A DNA stretch of 5,186 nucleotides from the NCBI GenBank assembly GCA_003551945.1, contig PUNZ01000063.1, positions 1-5,186 of the forward strand. The letters run 5' to 3'. This DNA is from Halovenus sp. GTDB taxonomy: Archaea > Halobacteriota > Halobacteria > Halobacteriales > Haloarculaceae. Positions 4,960-5,186 of the stretch are shown here, one piece after another; position 1 is the stretch's first letter, and each line of letters begins with the position of its first letter. The translations under genes were made by a program, and so were the position numbers. The notes under the pieces are model-generated. The model made no database searches. It saw only the letters and a list, made by a program, of their open reading frames with translations, and was not told the origin of the DNA.

Positions 4960-5186
4960 TCAAAGCATAATCGGAATCAATAACACCCCCATACAAGTCA
5001 TCCGACGCGAGCCAAACTGTGCTGGGACAAGCCCAACGAGCGTGCTGGCACCGAGAACGAGCAACCCGATGACGCCAGTGAACCCGAGTACCAACAAGCA
5101 GAGAAAACAGAGAATCGTTATCGAGAGGAAGAAATTATCGAGCGAGCCGACAAACGCCAGATAGCGGTCACCAATCAACACCACGA
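4960..5186 (-). CDS. C-terminal end of a TctA-like (DUF112 / COG1784) membrane transporter
   Basis: Only the last 74 complete codons are inside the window; the true start lies beyond the right edge, and the GTG at 5182-5184 is an internal Val codon. The fragment is very hydrophobic, with membrane segments at about 15-36 and 38-54 of the fragment and a final one at about 62-74. The C-terminal pattern LGASTLVGLVPAQFGSRRM (43-61), then MGVLLIPIML, resembles my recollection of archaeal DUF112 proteins related to the TctA subunit of tripartite tricarboxylate transporters, which end in a GLVP...RR...MGVLL(I/V)P motif. Such proteins are predicted multi-pass permeases of unknown substrate in archaea. 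The assignment rests on this short C-terminus and should be read as probable. The stop is 7 nt from the stop of the convergent membrane-protein gene, leaving no room for separate terminators. Confidence 0.6.
   Translation of the reverse strand, partial: VVLIGDRYLAFVGSLDNFFLSITILCFLCLLVLGFTGVIGLLVLGASTLVGLVPAQFGSRRMTCMGVLLIPIML

Overview
The window reads as chromosomal DNA of a haloarchaeon (class Halobacteria). The proteins are rich in Asp/Glu and poor in Lys, genes are tightly packed with ATGA stop/start overlaps, several genes lack a Shine-Dalgarno sequence and so look leaderless, and the recognisable proteins are of archaeal type (archaeal glycyl-tRNA synthetase, stand-alone CinA/MoCF-domain protein, multi-CBS protein, a probable TctA-like/DUF112 membrane protein). 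I cannot assign a genus from the sequence alone.

Layout. Positions 1-2262 hold a leftward two-gene operon: a four-CBS-domain protein followed by glyS, which overlaps it by 4 nt and runs off the left edge. Its ribosome binding site lies inside the last codons of the CBS gene. A 103-bp divergent promoter region (2263-2365) separates it from a rightward CinA-N/MoCF-domain gene (2366-3106). Next comes a 111-bp, dyad-rich intergenic region and a two-gene rightward type II toxin-antitoxin operon (3218-4044): a ribbon-helix-helix + UPF0175 antitoxin and a DUF3368 PIN-domain toxin, again joined by a 4-nt ATGA overlap. Convergent to the toxin is a leftward gene for a 63-residue, probably coiled-coil protein (4062-4253). 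After a second divergent promoter region (4254-4349), a rightward gene encodes a four-helix membrane protein (4350-4952). It converges, with a 7-nt gap, on the C-terminal end of a leftward TctA-like membrane protein cut by the right edge.

Most of the window is housekeeping or conserved haloarchaeal sequence. The accessory element is the toxin-antitoxin cassette. In a 240-nt sample (3241-3480) I counted 52.5% GC, against 62% in a 240-nt sample of glyS (1081-1320). Five of the cassette's 24 Arg codons are AGA/AGG, against none of 22 in glyS.

The most notable non-coding signals are three. A phased set of TTCAT/ATGAA half-sites at exact 12-bp steps lies over the TATA box and likely start site of the toxin-antitoxin operon. 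A perfect 15-bp palindrome is centred almost exactly between the two start codons of the 4254-4349 divergent region. A 12-bp dyad is similarly centred in the 2263-2365 divergent region. No RNA gene, insertion sequence or CRISPR array was seen, and no gene-free stretch exceeds about 110 bp.
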